From NCBI GenBank assembly GCA_016903695.1, contig JADQBB010000017.1, positions 1-64,000 on the forward strand: 64,000 nucleotides of DNA, given 5' to 3'. A model generated the notes under the pieces. It was not told where the DNA came from. It made no database searches and worked only from the letters and a program-made list of their open reading frames with translations. Position 1 is the stretch's first letter, and each line of letters starts with the position of its first letter. The stretch is from Chlorogloea purpurea SAG 13.99 (GTDB taxonomy: Bacteria > Cyanobacteriota > Cyanobacteriia > Cyanobacteriales > Microcystaceae). Made by a program: the position numbers and the translations under genes. Positions 18,758 through 28,653 of the stretch are shown here, piece by piece.

Positions 18758-20322
18758 TTTTTCCGGCGCTTATTTTTCCTGAGCAGCGATTTGATACCCC
18801 GCCAAACATTAAGGATTAGATTTTCCGCCCAGAGAATTATTGTATCCAATCCCTCTAAAATTCTCTCCAAGGGGTGCTTCACGTAACCGCCCGATACACT
18901 CTTCGTTTCTACCCATTCGTGCGGTTCGTAAGCGTCAAAAAGTGGGTCAATGTAAGGTTTTTCAAATGGGGTTAAACTGTTTTCCTCTTCTTCGCCCCGG
19001 ACGATTGACGAGGTGGATGGTGTGGATATTACTAGATCCGAAGGGGTGACGGGTTTTTTCTCGATCGCTTTCGGTTTATTAAGGTTAGCGATCGCTCTAC
19101 CGATGGACTTGCCGCTGCCTTTCTTCTTCCTCGGTTTACCTTGGGGTAACTTTTTCAATATCTCTTCGATTTTGCCTTCGATTCTATCTCGTTCCGGGTT
19201 CGTTGATTGTGACTTGCGGCTCTCCACTACCGACTCCTCCCCGGCGTATAAATCCGTCCAAGATAGCCACGGGTCTTCTGGGACTGCTGTAGCGGCCGCG
19301 GGAGCGATCAGAGGTGTTGTGGGCGAGGCGAAATAATGATCCACGGCAGCTTTAATCAGGGCGGCGATCGTGAAAGGGTCTTCCTTGATCCTATCGAGAA
19401 CATCATCGGATTCCTGTTCACCCAACCAAACCCTTATACGGGTTTGTAGATAACCGCTGAAAAATTTGATCCTGGCGGGTAAATTTTCCCGCACGCCTGG
19501 AAGTGTTGCCACCCCATCCTTATGGGCCCCAGTAGCTTCTAAAGATTCGTAACCCGCCGGTGTGCCGAAATAATGATCGATCGCACCGTAGATCAGCCAA
19601 TATAAACGCCAGATATAAACTTTATAAGTAGTTTCCGGCGGCGGGGCGGTCGTGTCGAAACGAGCGAGGGTTTCGTCGAGGGCAACGATAATGGGCGGGG
19701 TGGAGGGGGGAAGGGGTGCGGGTACGGGTAGGGATGATTCCCCGAATATATCGATACTGAGGGCCACTTCTCCTTGTTGTTCCCAGCTCATCAATTGCCA
19801 GAACCAGCGAATCGGCGCTAATACTTTCGTTTGTTTCTGGGGCATTAACCCTGGTGCTTGCCTAGTAAATTTAGCTTTGAGACGCAGGTCGTAATAGTAA
19901 TTAGCGATCGCTGTTTTGATCTCCCGCTCTAACTGCCGTTGTTGCGGGGGTTCGATAATGTCTAATATTTCCTGTTCGGGAGAGACGAAAACCAATTGCC
20001 GGCCTTGGAGGTCAGTAGCGATCGCACTCGCTAGAGAGGGGGTATCTTGGACTATTTCTAGTACCCTCTCTAGGGGATAGAGAATTTCTGCCTCCGGGGG
20101 GGCGGCAAAAGGTAACTGCTTATAGTGTAGAGATCGGGTCAGAGTTTTTTGGGCCTGTCTGGCACTTTGAACTATAAAGTAGATCGGATAGAGAAGAATC
20201 TGCAATCCCAGATCCACGGTGTTCTGCAACTGGCGCAGACCACGACCGAGACGAACTTTAACTTTGATCGATTGACGGTTTAGGAGGTTAAACAGTCGGC
20301 TTTTATAAGGGGAAGCGGACAT
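18754..20322 (-). CDS. Conserved-type cyanobacterial protein of unknown function
   Basis: I do not recognise a characterised family in this 522-residue protein. The first ~50 residues are basic and amphipathic with one hydrophobic stretch (DLGLQILLYPIYFIVQSA), suggesting membrane association. The middle has VYIWRLYWLIYGAIDHYFGTP and two similar AAVDHYFASP/AIDHYFGTPA elements about 75-90 residues apart. Residues about 355-440 are Ser/Pro/Lys-rich and probably disordered. The C-terminal region has PYIDPLFDAYEPHEWVETKSVSGGYVKHPLERIL. It overlaps murJ by 4 bp at the 3' ends. No enzyme motif is visible. Confidence 0.6.
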   Translation of the reverse strand: MSASPYKSRLFNLLNRQSIKVKVRLGRGLRQLQNTVDLGLQILLYPIYFIVQSARQAQKTLTRSLHYKQLPFAAPPEAEILYPLERVLEIVQDTPSLASAIATDLQGRQLVFVSPEQEILDIIEPPQQRQLEREIKTAIANYYYDLRLKAKFTRQAPGLMPQKQTKVLAPIRWFWQLMSWEQQGEVALSIDIFGESSLPVPAPLPPSTPPIIVALDETLARFDTTAPPPETTYKVYIWRLYWLIYGAIDHYFGTPAGYESLEATGAHKDGVATLPGVRENLPARIKFFSGYLQTRIRVWLGEQESDDVLDRIKEDPFTIAALIKAAVDHYFASPTTPLIAPAAATAVPEDPWLSWTDLYAGEESVVESRKSQSTNPERDRIEGKIEEILKKLPQGKPRKKKGSGKSIGRAIANLNKPKAIEKKPVTPSDLVISTPSTSSIVRGEEEENSLTPFEKPYIDPLFDAYEPHEWVETKSVSGGYVKHPLERILEGLDTIILWAENLILNVWRGIKSLLRKNKRRKN

Positions 20323-20396
20323 TAATTTCAGGAGACATCATCTTCATCTACACTAGCTTATCAGGGGCTTAGTTGCGATTAAGCCCGCCGAAAAAA

Positions 20397-20453
20397 GAGC
20401 ATCCCGATTATCGAATTCTTATCGTTTACCCGACCGTGATTGAAATCACGGTC
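20397..20453 (-). repeat. REP-like hairpin repeat, copy B
   Basis: Read on the minus strand, the stem GACCGTGATT-TC-AATCACGGTC (20432-20453) is followed by a tail to GGGATGCTC at 20397. The tail is the same length as in copy A and matches at 25 of 33 positions. It lies 45 bp past the pilQ stop, on the same strand as pilQ, and a short T-run follows the tail. It could therefore shape the end of the pilMNOQ transcript. Confidence 0.65.
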
Positions 20454-20497
20454 GGTTATGGCTGCCGGTTATGGCACAAAGGGGATACTTCCTGAGA

Positions 20498-22615
20498 TCA
20501 AGGCTTCGGTTGCACAGGGAAACCTTGTTTTCTGAGGATTTCGGCTGCATCAGTACCGGGGGTGTAATTATAACCGAGAGCAGAATCAGGATTATCGTCA
20601 ACAACCTTGGGAGTTAAAAGGATGATCACCTCATTTCTCCCGTATTGATTGGTACGGCTTCTAAATAAAGCGCCGAGGATGGGAATATCGCCCAAGATAG
20701 GTACTTTCGTCTCGCTAGATCGATCGGTTTCTTGGATGATGCCGGAAAGGATCAAACTTTGTCCATCTCGTAAACGGATCTGACCGGAAGTTAACTCACG
20801 TCTGGATAATAAAGTCAACTGGTTCACCGTACCACCGCCGCTATCGAAGCTCGCGGAGGGGCCTGGAGAAGCCACGGTGGGACTGACGGACAGATTAACA
20901 AAGCCGTTATCATCGATCCTGTCCACATTGACCGTCAGGGTTAAACCGGCATCGGACAGTACGGGCGTGGTAGTCCTGACACCGCTGAGAGGATCGACCT
21001 GGGTGTTAACGCTTTCAATAACTTTTTGAGTGAGTTTCACCGTCGCCTGTTGACCTTCCTGAACCACTAAAGAAGGGTCGGTGAGGATCTTGGCGTTACC
21101 GCTGACGATACTGGCCTGTAAAGTCGCCAAGAATTTTTGCGGATACTGGAACAGAGTCGGCGCTCCATAAGTATAAGTTACCTGCCCTGTTTGCGGGTCA
21201 ACAGTCACCTGGGTAACACCGGGTTGGAAGGGGTTATTATTACGACCGAAGCTAGGACGGGCGTAGGGGGAGAACTGATCGGCAAAATCATTGAAACCGC
21301 GAATCACGTTACCGAAGGGGGCCCTCGAACCCAAGGCGCCGTTACCGCTTTGATAGTCAAAGAATGGGGTGATCGTCGCTTCGCCGCCGGTGATCAGGTT
21401 TTCGATCGGCACCACCGGGGGAGCGAAACCCCCTGGTTTTGACACTTGGCTCGCTGGCGGGGGGTTCATGTTACCGAAGTTAAGGACTGCCGCCCCGTTA
21501 TCTTGAACGAAGTAACCGTCGTTAAAACCGAAAGCGAAACTGCTGTTGAAATTATCCGTATTTAACAGGTTAATATCGATAACTTTGACGTTGACCACTA
21601 CCTGACGACGGCGGGCATCGAGTTGTAGTAGGAGGGAGGAGGCTATCTGTACCTTACGGGGTTCCCCTATTAAAGTAATCGAGTTCAAACGTTCATCAGC
21701 GGCCACCCTCAAACCGGTCAATAGTAGAGGGGCCCTCGATTTATCGGTGTTGGAGGGGGCTAACGCTTCTAACTCGGACGGTCTATCTCTCCGGCCGATG
21801 ATCCTTCCCGTTAAAGGATCGACAATATCTTCGGTTCGGGAAACGAGGCGTTGGAATTCCGCACCCTGTCCGGCGAGGAAGGTGGCGGCACTAGCCGTGT
21901 TAACTTGATTGAGGCGCATAGTCCGGCTGATGATATTACGGGCTTCCTGGGGCAATTGAGCGCCCACGAACACCGTCCGCCCTTGCACGTTAGCTTGTAA
22001 TCCCGACACCATGAGAACGGCGTTGAATATATCCTCGACCGATTCGTTAGTGAATTCCAAGGAAACGGTTCTCTCGGCATTTTCCGCCCCTTGGGCGCTG
22101 GTGAATACCACGTTATAACCGGCGTAGTTGGCTAGGGTCATCAACACTTCCCGGGCCGATGCTTCCCGCAGTAATACCCTGGGAACGACGATCGAGGTGG
22201 CGAATTTAACTCGATCGAGGGAGGCATCGATGTTAGATATGGCAATATCGCCCACCGGGGGGGCCACCGCCCTCGGTAGTGCCGGTATATTGGGGTTTTG
22301 GGCGGTGGAACCGGTTTTATTACCTTCGATGATAATTTCCGGTCTGGGTACTAATACCGGGTTAGAGGGGGGTGTGGCTTGGGTTAATAAAGTTTTGGAA
22401 TCGTCTATTTCTAAATTTTTGATTTTTTGCGACAGTTTATTTAAAGACCCGGTGGTGGTCACAGGTTGTAGGTCGGAAAACTGGGGTAGTTTCGAGTTAT
22501 GCTCACGACTATTTCCCGGAAAACTTGGCAATTGGGAGGCACGTACTGCTTCTGTAGAAACGCCTAGTAACAGTATTAGTGCTTTGAGCATCACTAAATA
22601 TTTAAATAATTTCAC
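20498..22615 (-). CDS. pilQ: Type IV pilus secretin PilQ
   Basis: PilQ forms the outer-membrane pore for type IV pili. The 705-residue precursor has a signal peptide (about 1-26). A secretin/TonB N-terminal domain lies about 130-225 (DASLDRVKFATSIVVPRVLLREAS), then a NolW-like segment (MRLNQVNTASAATFL). The C-terminal secretin core ends with VPILGDIPILGALFRSRTNQYGRNEVIILLTPKVV. No AMIN domain is evident. The gene closes the pilM-N-O-Q run (73-bp gap after pilO). No pilP is present, as is usual for cyanobacteria. Confidence 0.94.
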   Translation of the reverse strand: MKLFKYLVMLKALILLLGVSTEAVRASQLPSFPGNSREHNSKLPQFSDLQPVTTTGSLNKLSQKIKNLEIDDSKTLLTQATPPSNPVLVPRPEIIIEGNKTGSTAQNPNIPALPRAVAPPVGDIAISNIDASLDRVKFATSIVVPRVLLREASAREVLMTLANYAGYNVVFTSAQGAENAERTVSLEFTNESVEDIFNAVLMVSGLQANVQGRTVFVGAQLPQEARNIISRTMRLNQVNTASAATFLAGQGAEFQRLVSRTEDIVDPLTGRIIGRRDRPSELEALAPSNTDKSRAPLLLTGLRVAADERLNSITLIGEPRKVQIASSLLLQLDARRRQVVVNVKVIDINLLNTDNFNSSFAFGFNDGYFVQDNGAAVLNFGNMNPPPASQVSKPGGFAPPVVPIENLITGGEATITPFFDYQSGNGALGSRAPFGNVIRGFNDFADQFSPYARPSFGRNNNPFQPGVTQVTVDPQTGQVTYTYGAPTLFQYPQKFLATLQASIVSGNAKILTDPSLVVQEGQQATVKLTQKVIESVNTQVDPLSGVRTTTPVLSDAGLTLTVNVDRIDDNGFVNLSVSPTVASPGPSASFDSGGGTVNQLTLLSRRELTSGQIRLRDGQSLILSGIIQETDRSSETKVPILGDIPILGALFRSRTNQYGRNEVIILLTPKVVDDNPDSALGYNYTPGTDAAEILRKQGFPVQPKP

Positions 22616-22688
22616 TTTCTCACCTCACACTAATTTTTATTTTTGGGCTGATTGTCTGGAAATCAAAAGGACATTCTCACTACATGAT

Positions 22689-23477
22689 TTATTTCGGCGC
22701 ACCTCCTGCTGGCGGTTGTCCCGGTTGACCTGCCGGTGCGGGCGGCGGCGCTAATTTAGCCACTTCTTCCGGTGTTAAAGGCAGGATCATGTCTAGGGAG
22801 AAAGTTGTTTCCACGGGTTTATTAGTATCTGCGACTACTTGAGCGGTGTTTTTCCCGGTCTTGAATACTTTCCCGGTTATACCCCCCGTCCCGCCTTGGG
22901 TGTTAATGTTTTTAATTAAAATTAACGGCTGTAGACGCTCTAGATCTCTTAAAACATTTTGCGTATTTTCATAATTCGCTTTCATCTTCACGCTGTAACT
23001 TTGCCGTTTTAATTTGTTATTAACTGCGGCACCGAGAGAACTATCGCTGACGATCGCCGCATCTCCCACGGGTTGAAAACTATTTAATTCCACATTCCTC
23101 GCTTTAAAAACTTTGTCTACATCTATTAAAATCGTGTTTAAATCGTTTTGATCGGCGAACATGGACAGTATTTGACTTTTAACCGCCTGTTTTTGGGCTA
23201 GATCACTTTTTAATTTTTCAAATCTAGTCGGCTTCGTCAGTCCTTTTTGTTGATCCAACTGCTGTTGTTTCGTCGCTTCATCGGTTTTTAATTGTTGATA
23301 CTCGTTGTAGGCGGGCAATACCCAGTTCATCGCTAGATATAGAGAAGCTAGAAGCCCCACTATAGCGGCGGCGATACCACTATTTCTGGGATTAAACGTT
23401 ACGCCGAAGGCTGTGGGGTATTCCTCTATATCCTCGTCGGCTTTATTAGCGGGTAAATATTCATCACTAAAACTCAT
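22689..23477 (-). CDS. pilO: Type IV pilus assembly protein PilO
   Basis: This is an inner-membrane alignment-complex protein of 262 residues. One membrane helix (about 34-54, SGIAAAIVGLLASLYLAMNW) is followed by a coiled coil with LKTDEATKQQQLDQQK and a periplasmic ferredoxin-like domain. A Pro/Gly/Ala-rich tail ends the protein. The start overlaps the pilN stop by 4 bp (ATGA), indicating translational coupling. Assignment rests on topology plus position between pilN and pilQ, since PilO sequences diverge widely. Confidence 0.85.
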   Translation of the reverse strand: MSFSDEYLPANKADEDIEEYPTAFGVTFNPRNSGIAAAIVGLLASLYLAMNWVLPAYNEYQQLKTDEATKQQQLDQQKGLTKPTRFEKLKSDLAQKQAVKSQILSMFADQNDLNTILIDVDKVFKARNVELNSFQPVGDAAIVSDSSLGAAVNNKLKRQSYSVKMKANYENTQNVLRDLERLQPLILIKNINTQGGTGGITGKVFKTGKNTAQVVADTNKPVETTFSLDMILPLTPEEVAKLAPPPAPAGQPGQPPAGGAPK

Positions 23478-24241
23478 GGTTTAACAACTCCCTTTTCTTC
23501 TAAAGTTTTTAATCGGGTTACTACTCCCACCGCACCGTTACGGGCGATATTCGGTAGCAATTGCGAGGATGGGGTATTAGTCAGCATGGTGGTTATGGTG
23601 TACTGTACCGCTTGGGGAAAGGTGACGGTAACGTTGGGAATGTTCGCTAACTGCGCCGGGTAGTTTGCCAGTTGGGCTGTATCGATTCTTGTTCTGGTGG
23701 CATCGATAAAAGGTGAACTCTGTAAGGTTAATACATAGTCGTTAACATCGCTGAAACTTTTGGCGAAACCGTTAATCTTCAACATAGTTCTCGGTTCTGT
23801 ATCACCTTTGGCGGCATCGGGCGGAACTTCGGTCTGTTGGATACTATTGATCTCCACGGTTTGAGGAGTTTGTATTCTCAACTCTTGTAATAGGGCCGAC
23901 CAAGGTCGAATCTGATTGAAGACACTCACTAACGCCGCGGTTTCCGCGTCTACATCTTTAATTTGTTGCTCTATTTCGCCTAATTTTTTAGTTTCTCCCT
24001 GGGCTAATCCTAAATCTTGATCTAATTTTTGAATATTGGCTTGTGTTTGGGCTTTTTGGGCCCCGATGAGAAAACCTAGTAATCCTGTCAGGGCCAATAA
24101 TCCCACACCTACACCTATACCGATGAACAGGGGGGCTTGTTTCCTGACGGCGACACCGGTGGGTACTTTGGTGACGGTGGCGCTTTTACCCCCCGTGTTC
24201 AGATGTCGGTCTTTGAGTAGGTTGATGTCTAGACTGTACAT
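23474..24241 (-). CDS. pilN: Type IV pilus assembly protein PilN
   Basis: This 255-residue inner-membrane protein begins MYSLDINLLKDRH; the NLL motif is the cytoplasmic peptide that docks PilN into PilM. One membrane helix (about 36-58, PLFIGIGVGVGLLALTGLLG) precedes a coiled coil and a periplasmic domain. It starts 6 bp after pilM and overlaps pilO by 4 bp. Confidence 0.88.
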   Translation of the reverse strand: MYSLDINLLKDRHLNTGGKSATVTKVPTGVAVRKQAPLFIGIGVGVGLLALTGLLGFLIGAQKAQTQANIQKLDQDLGLAQGETKKLGEIEQQIKDVDAETAALVSVFNQIRPWSALLQELRIQTPQTVEINSIQQTEVPPDAAKGDTEPRTMLKINGFAKSFSDVNDYVLTLQSSPFIDATRTRIDTAQLANYPAQLANIPNVTVTFPQAVQYTITTMLTNTPSSQLLPNIARNGAVGVVTRLKTLEEKGVVKP

Positions 24242-24247
24242 GATTTT

Positions 24248-25378
24248 TTATACTTCCCTTAATCCTAATCCGAGTACTGTGCCCAAGCTGGGTCGTTTGG
24301 TATTGGGTATGTTTTGATCCAAGTCTATGGCTAATGAGGAGATGGGATCTATTTGTATGGTGGGGATGCTCAATCTCTGGGTGAAAAATTCGTCTAATTG
24401 TTGCAGTCCCCCTCCAGGCCCCGCTAGTAGTAACTGTACTATTTCCAGTTCGTCGCTTTGATTAAGGTAAAAGTTGATCGATCGTCTCAATTCATCGGTT
24501 AATTCTCCTAGAACTCTCAAGAGCGCGGACATTCCAGGATTCACTCCTGCCCCTGTAGTTGAACTACTCAAGCTGTCAAAGGCGGTTATGGGGATAGTTA
24601 AGCCCTGCAATACTTCGGGGTTTCTGGTGGGCGGTAGATTCATCGCTCTCGATAGGGCGTTCTGTAGTTGAAATGTACCGATCGGTACGGTTCGTGAAAA
24701 TTGCGGTACTCCATCGACTATAATCGCGATTTCTGTATTGTCAAATTCTATATCTACTACCACGGCGGCTTCGTGGGAGCTGAATTGACGCAATTGATCC
24801 CTGATAGTTCTAATCAGGGCGAAGCTGTTCACTTCTAGTACATCTACCTGTAAGCCCGCTTGGGAGAAGGTTTCCATATATGAATCCGTTACTTCCCTGC
24901 GGGTGGCCACGAGCAGTACCTGTACTTTTTCGATGCCATCCCCATCTTGAAAGTAGCCTAGTTTTTGATAGTCGAGGTCTACTTCTTCTCTCGGATAGGG
25001 TAGGTACAAACTGGCTTCGTGGTTTAGAACCATATCCTGCAATTCTCTTTCATCTAATTCGGCGGGCAAAGGGATGATTCTAATAATTGACTCCCGCATC
25101 GGCACACCCGTTGCCACTCGCTTAGTTTTGATTTTATTTTGACTCAGTATCTCTCTGATCAGTTCGGCTAAAGCCGGTGAATCTATTATTTTCCCTTCTT
25201 CAAATATCCCTTCTGGTACTTCTAAAGAACAATATTTAACTAATTTATATCCTTGGGATTGTTTGGCTATTTGCGCTAGATTCAACCTTTCCGGGGTTAT
25301 CTCTAACCCTACGCCAGTGGTTTTTTTGGCGAATAAGCTCGACAGGTTTAAATTTTTAAAGTTGATGGACTTGAGCAT
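24248..25378 (-). CDS. pilM: Type IV pilus assembly ATPase-like protein PilM
   Basis: PilM is an actin/FtsA-like cytoplasmic protein that binds the PilN N-terminus. The 376-residue sequence has VGLEITPERLNLAQIAKQ at the N-terminal phosphate-1 position, VVVDIEFDNTEIAIIVDG as the second phosphate loop and LLLAGPGGGLQQLDEFFTQRL as the adenosine motif. It heads the operon. The upstream 333-387-bp region to the divergent 25766 gene must carry its promoter. Confidence 0.92.
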   Translation of the reverse strand: MLKSINFKNLNLSSLFAKKTTGVGLEITPERLNLAQIAKQSQGYKLVKYCSLEVPEGIFEEGKIIDSPALAELIREILSQNKIKTKRVATGVPMRESIIRIIPLPAELDERELQDMVLNHEASLYLPYPREEVDLDYQKLGYFQDGDGIEKVQVLLVATRREVTDSYMETFSQAGLQVDVLEVNSFALIRTIRDQLRQFSSHEAAVVVDIEFDNTEIAIIVDGVPQFSRTVPIGTFQLQNALSRAMNLPPTRNPEVLQGLTIPITAFDSLSSSTTGAGVNPGMSALLRVLGELTDELRRSINFYLNQSDELEIVQLLLAGPGGGLQQLDEFFTQRLSIPTIQIDPISSLAIDLDQNIPNTKRPSLGTVLGLGLREV

Positions 25379-25765
25379 AGTTTGGCTTCTCGGCAGACAG
25401 CTTTGACGATCTTTTCTCTGGTTAGTTATAAATATTTTTCAGTAATCAGAATCTTCCGTTTACTGATTTTATTTAGGTTTATCTTAACTAACAATAGGAC
25501 TTGTGTGAAAAGTGAGGCAACATTATTATTGACATGATTTCTTATCAAGAAATTGTCAAGGATGTTGTCAATTTTTGTTAAGAGAACGGCAGGTAAGAGA
25601 GGAGAAGCCAAGCTATTGTAGTGAATTTTGGAAAAAGCCCCGGGCTTCCTCGAAGATTCTTAACAATACCAAGGCGCGACCTTCACGTTTATCTAAGATC
25701 ACTTACCTTTTTTGATAACATACCCAGAAGGTAAACGCAAGTTGCTCTATACATTATTAAAATAT
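25379..25765. other. Intergenic region between pilM and the PmbA-like gene
   Basis: This divergent spacer of 387 bp should hold both promoters. It is AT-rich on the pilM side. It contains an imperfect inverted sequence around 25535-25570 (TGATTTCTTATCAAGAAATTG) and a Pro-coding-like GGAAAAAGCCCCGGGCTTCC segment near 25630. An open frame at 25426-25611 has no recognisable product and is not called. Confidence 0.4.
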
Positions 25766-27049
25766 ATGTCCATCGATCCTCGTATCCTGATTGACTTGGC
25801 TTTGAGCTCCGGTGCTGATGAAGCGGAAGTTTATCAGTCCAAGTCCCTATCTTACCCGGTATTCTTTGAGGCCAATCGTTTGAAACAGCTAGAAAGTTCC
25901 CAATCGGAAGGGACGGCGTTACGTTTGTGGCGGCAGGGTCGCCCCGGTCTGGCAGTGGCTTACGGTGAGGTTAACTCTGGCGATTTAGTCGATAAAGCCC
26001 TAGCCCTATCGAGTCTCAACGAGGTTGAAGAAATAGAATTTTCCCCGCCCCGCGAAGCTATCTACCCCGATACGGGGACTTTCATACCGGTGGAAAGTTT
26101 AATCCGATCGGGCCGGTCAGCGATCGAGCAAGTGCGCTCCGTATATCCCGAAGTAATTTGCAGCGGCGAGTGGGAATGTGAACAAGACACCACCACCCTC
26201 GCCAATTCCAGGGGGCTATATTGCCATTATACCGATACTGCTTCCAGCTACTACCTGGGCATAGAATGGGTCAGAGGTGAGGATTTTTTAGGTGTTTACG
26301 ACGGGGAAACCGACAATAATGAGCTATCACCCCAGAAACTAATTCCACAGCTTCTACAGCGGTTAAAGTGGGCGGAATCGAACGCAGAACCGCCCAGGGG
26401 CAAAGTCCCGATCCTATTCACGCCCAACGCGGCCACCATGTTCTGGGGAACCGTCATTACCGCTCTCAACGGAAAGCAGATTCTAGATAATTCTTCGCCC
26501 TGGAGTGCCAAAAAAGGAGAGTTGGTAATCTCGGACAAATTAACCTTGAGCCAAGACCCCACGCAAGAACCTTACACCTGCCCTTTCGATGATGAGGGAA
26601 CTCCCACCCAATTACTAAGCTTGATCGAGAAAGGACGTATAAAAGAATTTTACGGCGATCGTGCCACTGCCAAACGTTTACATATTCCCGTCACCGGTAA
26701 TGGTTTTCGTCCAGGATTAGGAGCCTATCCCACGCCCGATCTAGTCAATTTAATCATCACTCCTGGAGAGGGCAGTTTTGCCAGTTTAATTAGTTCTTTG
26801 GAAGATGGCTTGATCGTGGATCAAATGCTTGGTGGCGGTGCGGATATTTCCGGGGAATTCTCCGTTAATATCGACTTGGGTTATCGTGTAAAAAAAGGAG
26901 AGATCATCGGGCGAGTTAAAGACACGATGGTATCGGGTAATGTTTACACCGCTTTAAAGAATGTTCTCGCTTTAGGCAATGATAGCCGTTGGAATGGTTC
27001 CTGTTTAACGCCTTCGGTAATCGTGGAAAGTTTATCGGTCACAGGTTAA
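25766..27049 (+). CDS. PmbA/TldE-like protein (TldD/PmbA family)
   Basis: TldD and TldE/PmbA form a heteromeric zinc protease that trims unfolded peptides and processes some RiPPs. This 427-residue protein has the family fold signature: SGADEAEVYQSKS and LEDGLIVDQMLGGGADISGEFSVNIDLGYRVKKGEIIGRVKDT split by conserved glycines. The HExxxH zinc motif of the catalytic TldD partner is absent, so this is the non-catalytic PmbA/TldE type. No tldD is in the window. The ATG at 25766 gives the usual N-terminus MSIDPRILIDLAL; the frame is open upstream to 25712. Confidence 0.85.
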   Translation: MSIDPRILIDLALSSGADEAEVYQSKSLSYPVFFEANRLKQLESSQSEGTALRLWRQGRPGLAVAYGEVNSGDLVDKALALSSLNEVEEIEFSPPREAIYPDTGTFIPVESLIRSGRSAIEQVRSVYPEVICSGEWECEQDTTTLANSRGLYCHYTDTASSYYLGIEWVRGEDFLGVYDGETDNNELSPQKLIPQLLQRLKWAESNAEPPRGKVPILFTPNAATMFWGTVITALNGKQILDNSSPWSAKKGELVISDKLTLSQDPTQEPYTCPFDDEGTPTQLLSLIEKGRIKEFYGDRATAKRLHIPVTGNGFRPGLGAYPTPDLVNLIITPGEGSFASLISSLEDGLIVDQMLGGGADISGEFSVNIDLGYRVKKGEIIGRVKDTMVSGNVYTALKNVLALGNDSRWNGSCLTPSVIVESLSVTG

Positions 27050-27106
27050 TTTATGTGGGGGATATATAGGTTTCAATCCGACAATTTAAACCCTATTCCC
27101 ATATGA

Positions 27107-27127
27107 GACCGTGATCGGATCACGGTC
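27107..27127. repeat. REP-like hairpin repeat, copy C (stem only)
   Basis: GACCGTGAT-CGG-ATCACGGTC is a perfect 9-bp stem matching copies A and B. It shares ATGA immediately before the stem with copy A but lacks the conserved tail. It lies between the convergent PmbA-like gene and hemA, a natural position for a bidirectional transcript end. Confidence 0.6.
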
Positions 27128-27167
27128 GGGCTTATTATTCTCGAAGGGTTTTTACTGCCAGAACTTT

Positions 27168-28454
27168 CTAGATGTATTCCTCGCCCACTTGAAGGTTAAA
27201 TAACATCTGTAGAGATTGTAAACACTTCTTCCTCGCTTCTATATCCTGTTGCGCTCTCAATTGCACCATCGGTTCGTGAAGTATCTTATTCACAATCCCC
27301 CTGGTCATAGCCTCGATGACTTCCTGATGTTTTTCAGCGAATTCTGTGCCGAGACGGGATAGGGCTTTTTCTAATTCTTGCTCCCTGATGGTCTCAATTT
27401 TCGTTCGCAAACAACTGATCGTGGGCACTGTATCGAGCGATCGTAACCAGAGAGCGAATGCGTCCACCTCTTCATCCAATAAAGCTTCCGCCTCTTGGGC
27501 CATCTTGCGGCGGCTGGCTTGATTAGCTGCCACTACCGCTTTCAGGTCATCCACGTTGTAGGCGTGGATATTGAGTAATTCTTGGACATCGGTAGCCACG
27601 TTTCGAGGTACGGAAATATCGATGAGCATTAATCTTCGGGTTTGAATCGTCACCGTCTCCAAACAGCTTTTGTGAAGGATCGGTTCGGTGGCCCCGGTAG
27701 AGGTGAAAACTATATCCGATTGGGCTACCACTTCGAGCATTACGGAGAGGGGATAGTAGCGAATGGGAGCGCCAGGAAACTGACTCATCAATTCATCTAC
27801 CCGTAATTGAGAGCGATTGATGATATTGATCGCCGTCGTGCCTTTAGCGATGAGATGTTGTACCAACAGACGGGACATTTTACCCGCGCCGATGATGGTC
27901 ACGTTTTGACTACTGAGGTCTTCTACTTTGGCGTGAGCTAATTCTACCGCTGCGGAACTGATCGATACCGCGCCAGTGCCGATATTGGTTTCGGTGCGGA
28001 CGCGTTTACCGGCGGTGATGGCTTGCTTGAATAAACGATCGAGCAGTTGACCGATACTGCTATACTTCTGGGCTAACTTGTGGGTATTTTTTACCTGCGC
28101 CAGAATTTGCCCTTCTCCCAAGACCAAACTTTCTAAACCCGCCGCCACCCGGAAGAGATGGCGTACTGCGTCTTGATGGAGGAGGGTGAACAGGTAACGG
28201 CGGAGAAAATGTAAAGGTATATGCCCCATCTCAGCGAGAAATTGAGTAATCTCAATTACCCCCTTTTCAGTATCCGTCAGCACCGCGTAAATTTCCAGAC
28301 GGTTACAGGTACTAATTATCGCCACTTCCACGATGTGGGGATAAGCCCGTAAATGGTTGAGGGCTTCTTCCATTTTCGCTTCTTGGATACTCAACTTTTC
28401 ACGAACTTCTACTGGGGCAGTCTTGTGACTTAAACCCACGACGGCTATATTCAT
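27168..28454 (-). CDS. hemA: Glutamyl-tRNA reductase
   Basis: HemA reduces glutamyl-tRNA to glutamate-1-semialdehyde, committing carbon to haem, chlorophyll and bilins. The 428-residue protein has [14 protein letters not shown], the catalytic C50 in [11 protein letters not shown], the NADPH-binding [17 protein letters not shown] and the C-terminal dimerisation helix with ALSRLGTEF. It is relevant to the bilin-type photoreceptor at 43392, but not genetically linked. A 199-bp upstream region probably carries its promoter. Confidence 0.96.
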   Translation of the reverse strand: MNIAVVGLSHKTAPVEVREKLSIQEAKMEEALNHLRAYPHIVEVAIISTCNRLEIYAVLTDTEKGVIEITQFLAEMGHIPLHFLRRYLFTLLHQDAVRHLFRVAAGLESLVLGEGQILAQVKNTHKLAQKYSSIGQLLDRLFKQAITAGKRVRTETNIGTGAVSISSAAVELAHAKVEDLSSQNVTIIGAGKMSRLLVQHLIAKGTTAINIINRSQLRVDELMSQFPGAPIRYYPLSVMLEVVAQSDIVFTSTGATEPILHKSCLETVTIQTRRLMLIDISVPRNVATDVQELLNIHAYNVDDLKAVVAANQASRRKMAQEAEALLDEEVDAFALWLRSLDTVPTISCLRTKIETIREQELEKALSRLGTEFAEKHQEVIEAMTRGIVNKILHEPMVQLRAQQDIEARKKCLQSLQMLFNLQVGEEYI

Positions 28455-28653
28455 GTGTTCTCCTACCAGTGTTTTTGAAGCAACGAAAATTTAATTTTAT
28501 AGATAAGTTCTAATTGTCTCTAACTGTTGCAATGTAGTCTGAATGCGTACTTGATTTAAAGTGTATGAAAAAAAACTTTATATTTATGGGATGGGGGAAA
28601 TCTGCCCAGGGGTAGACTTCGCCACCCCCGCGACAAAAATCAAAAATTCAGGG

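Noticed and set aside
28611..28630. GGGGT/ACCCC hairpin past glpX as an intrinsic terminator
   Set aside because: The stem is interrupted and no T-run follows; kept only as a remark under glpX.
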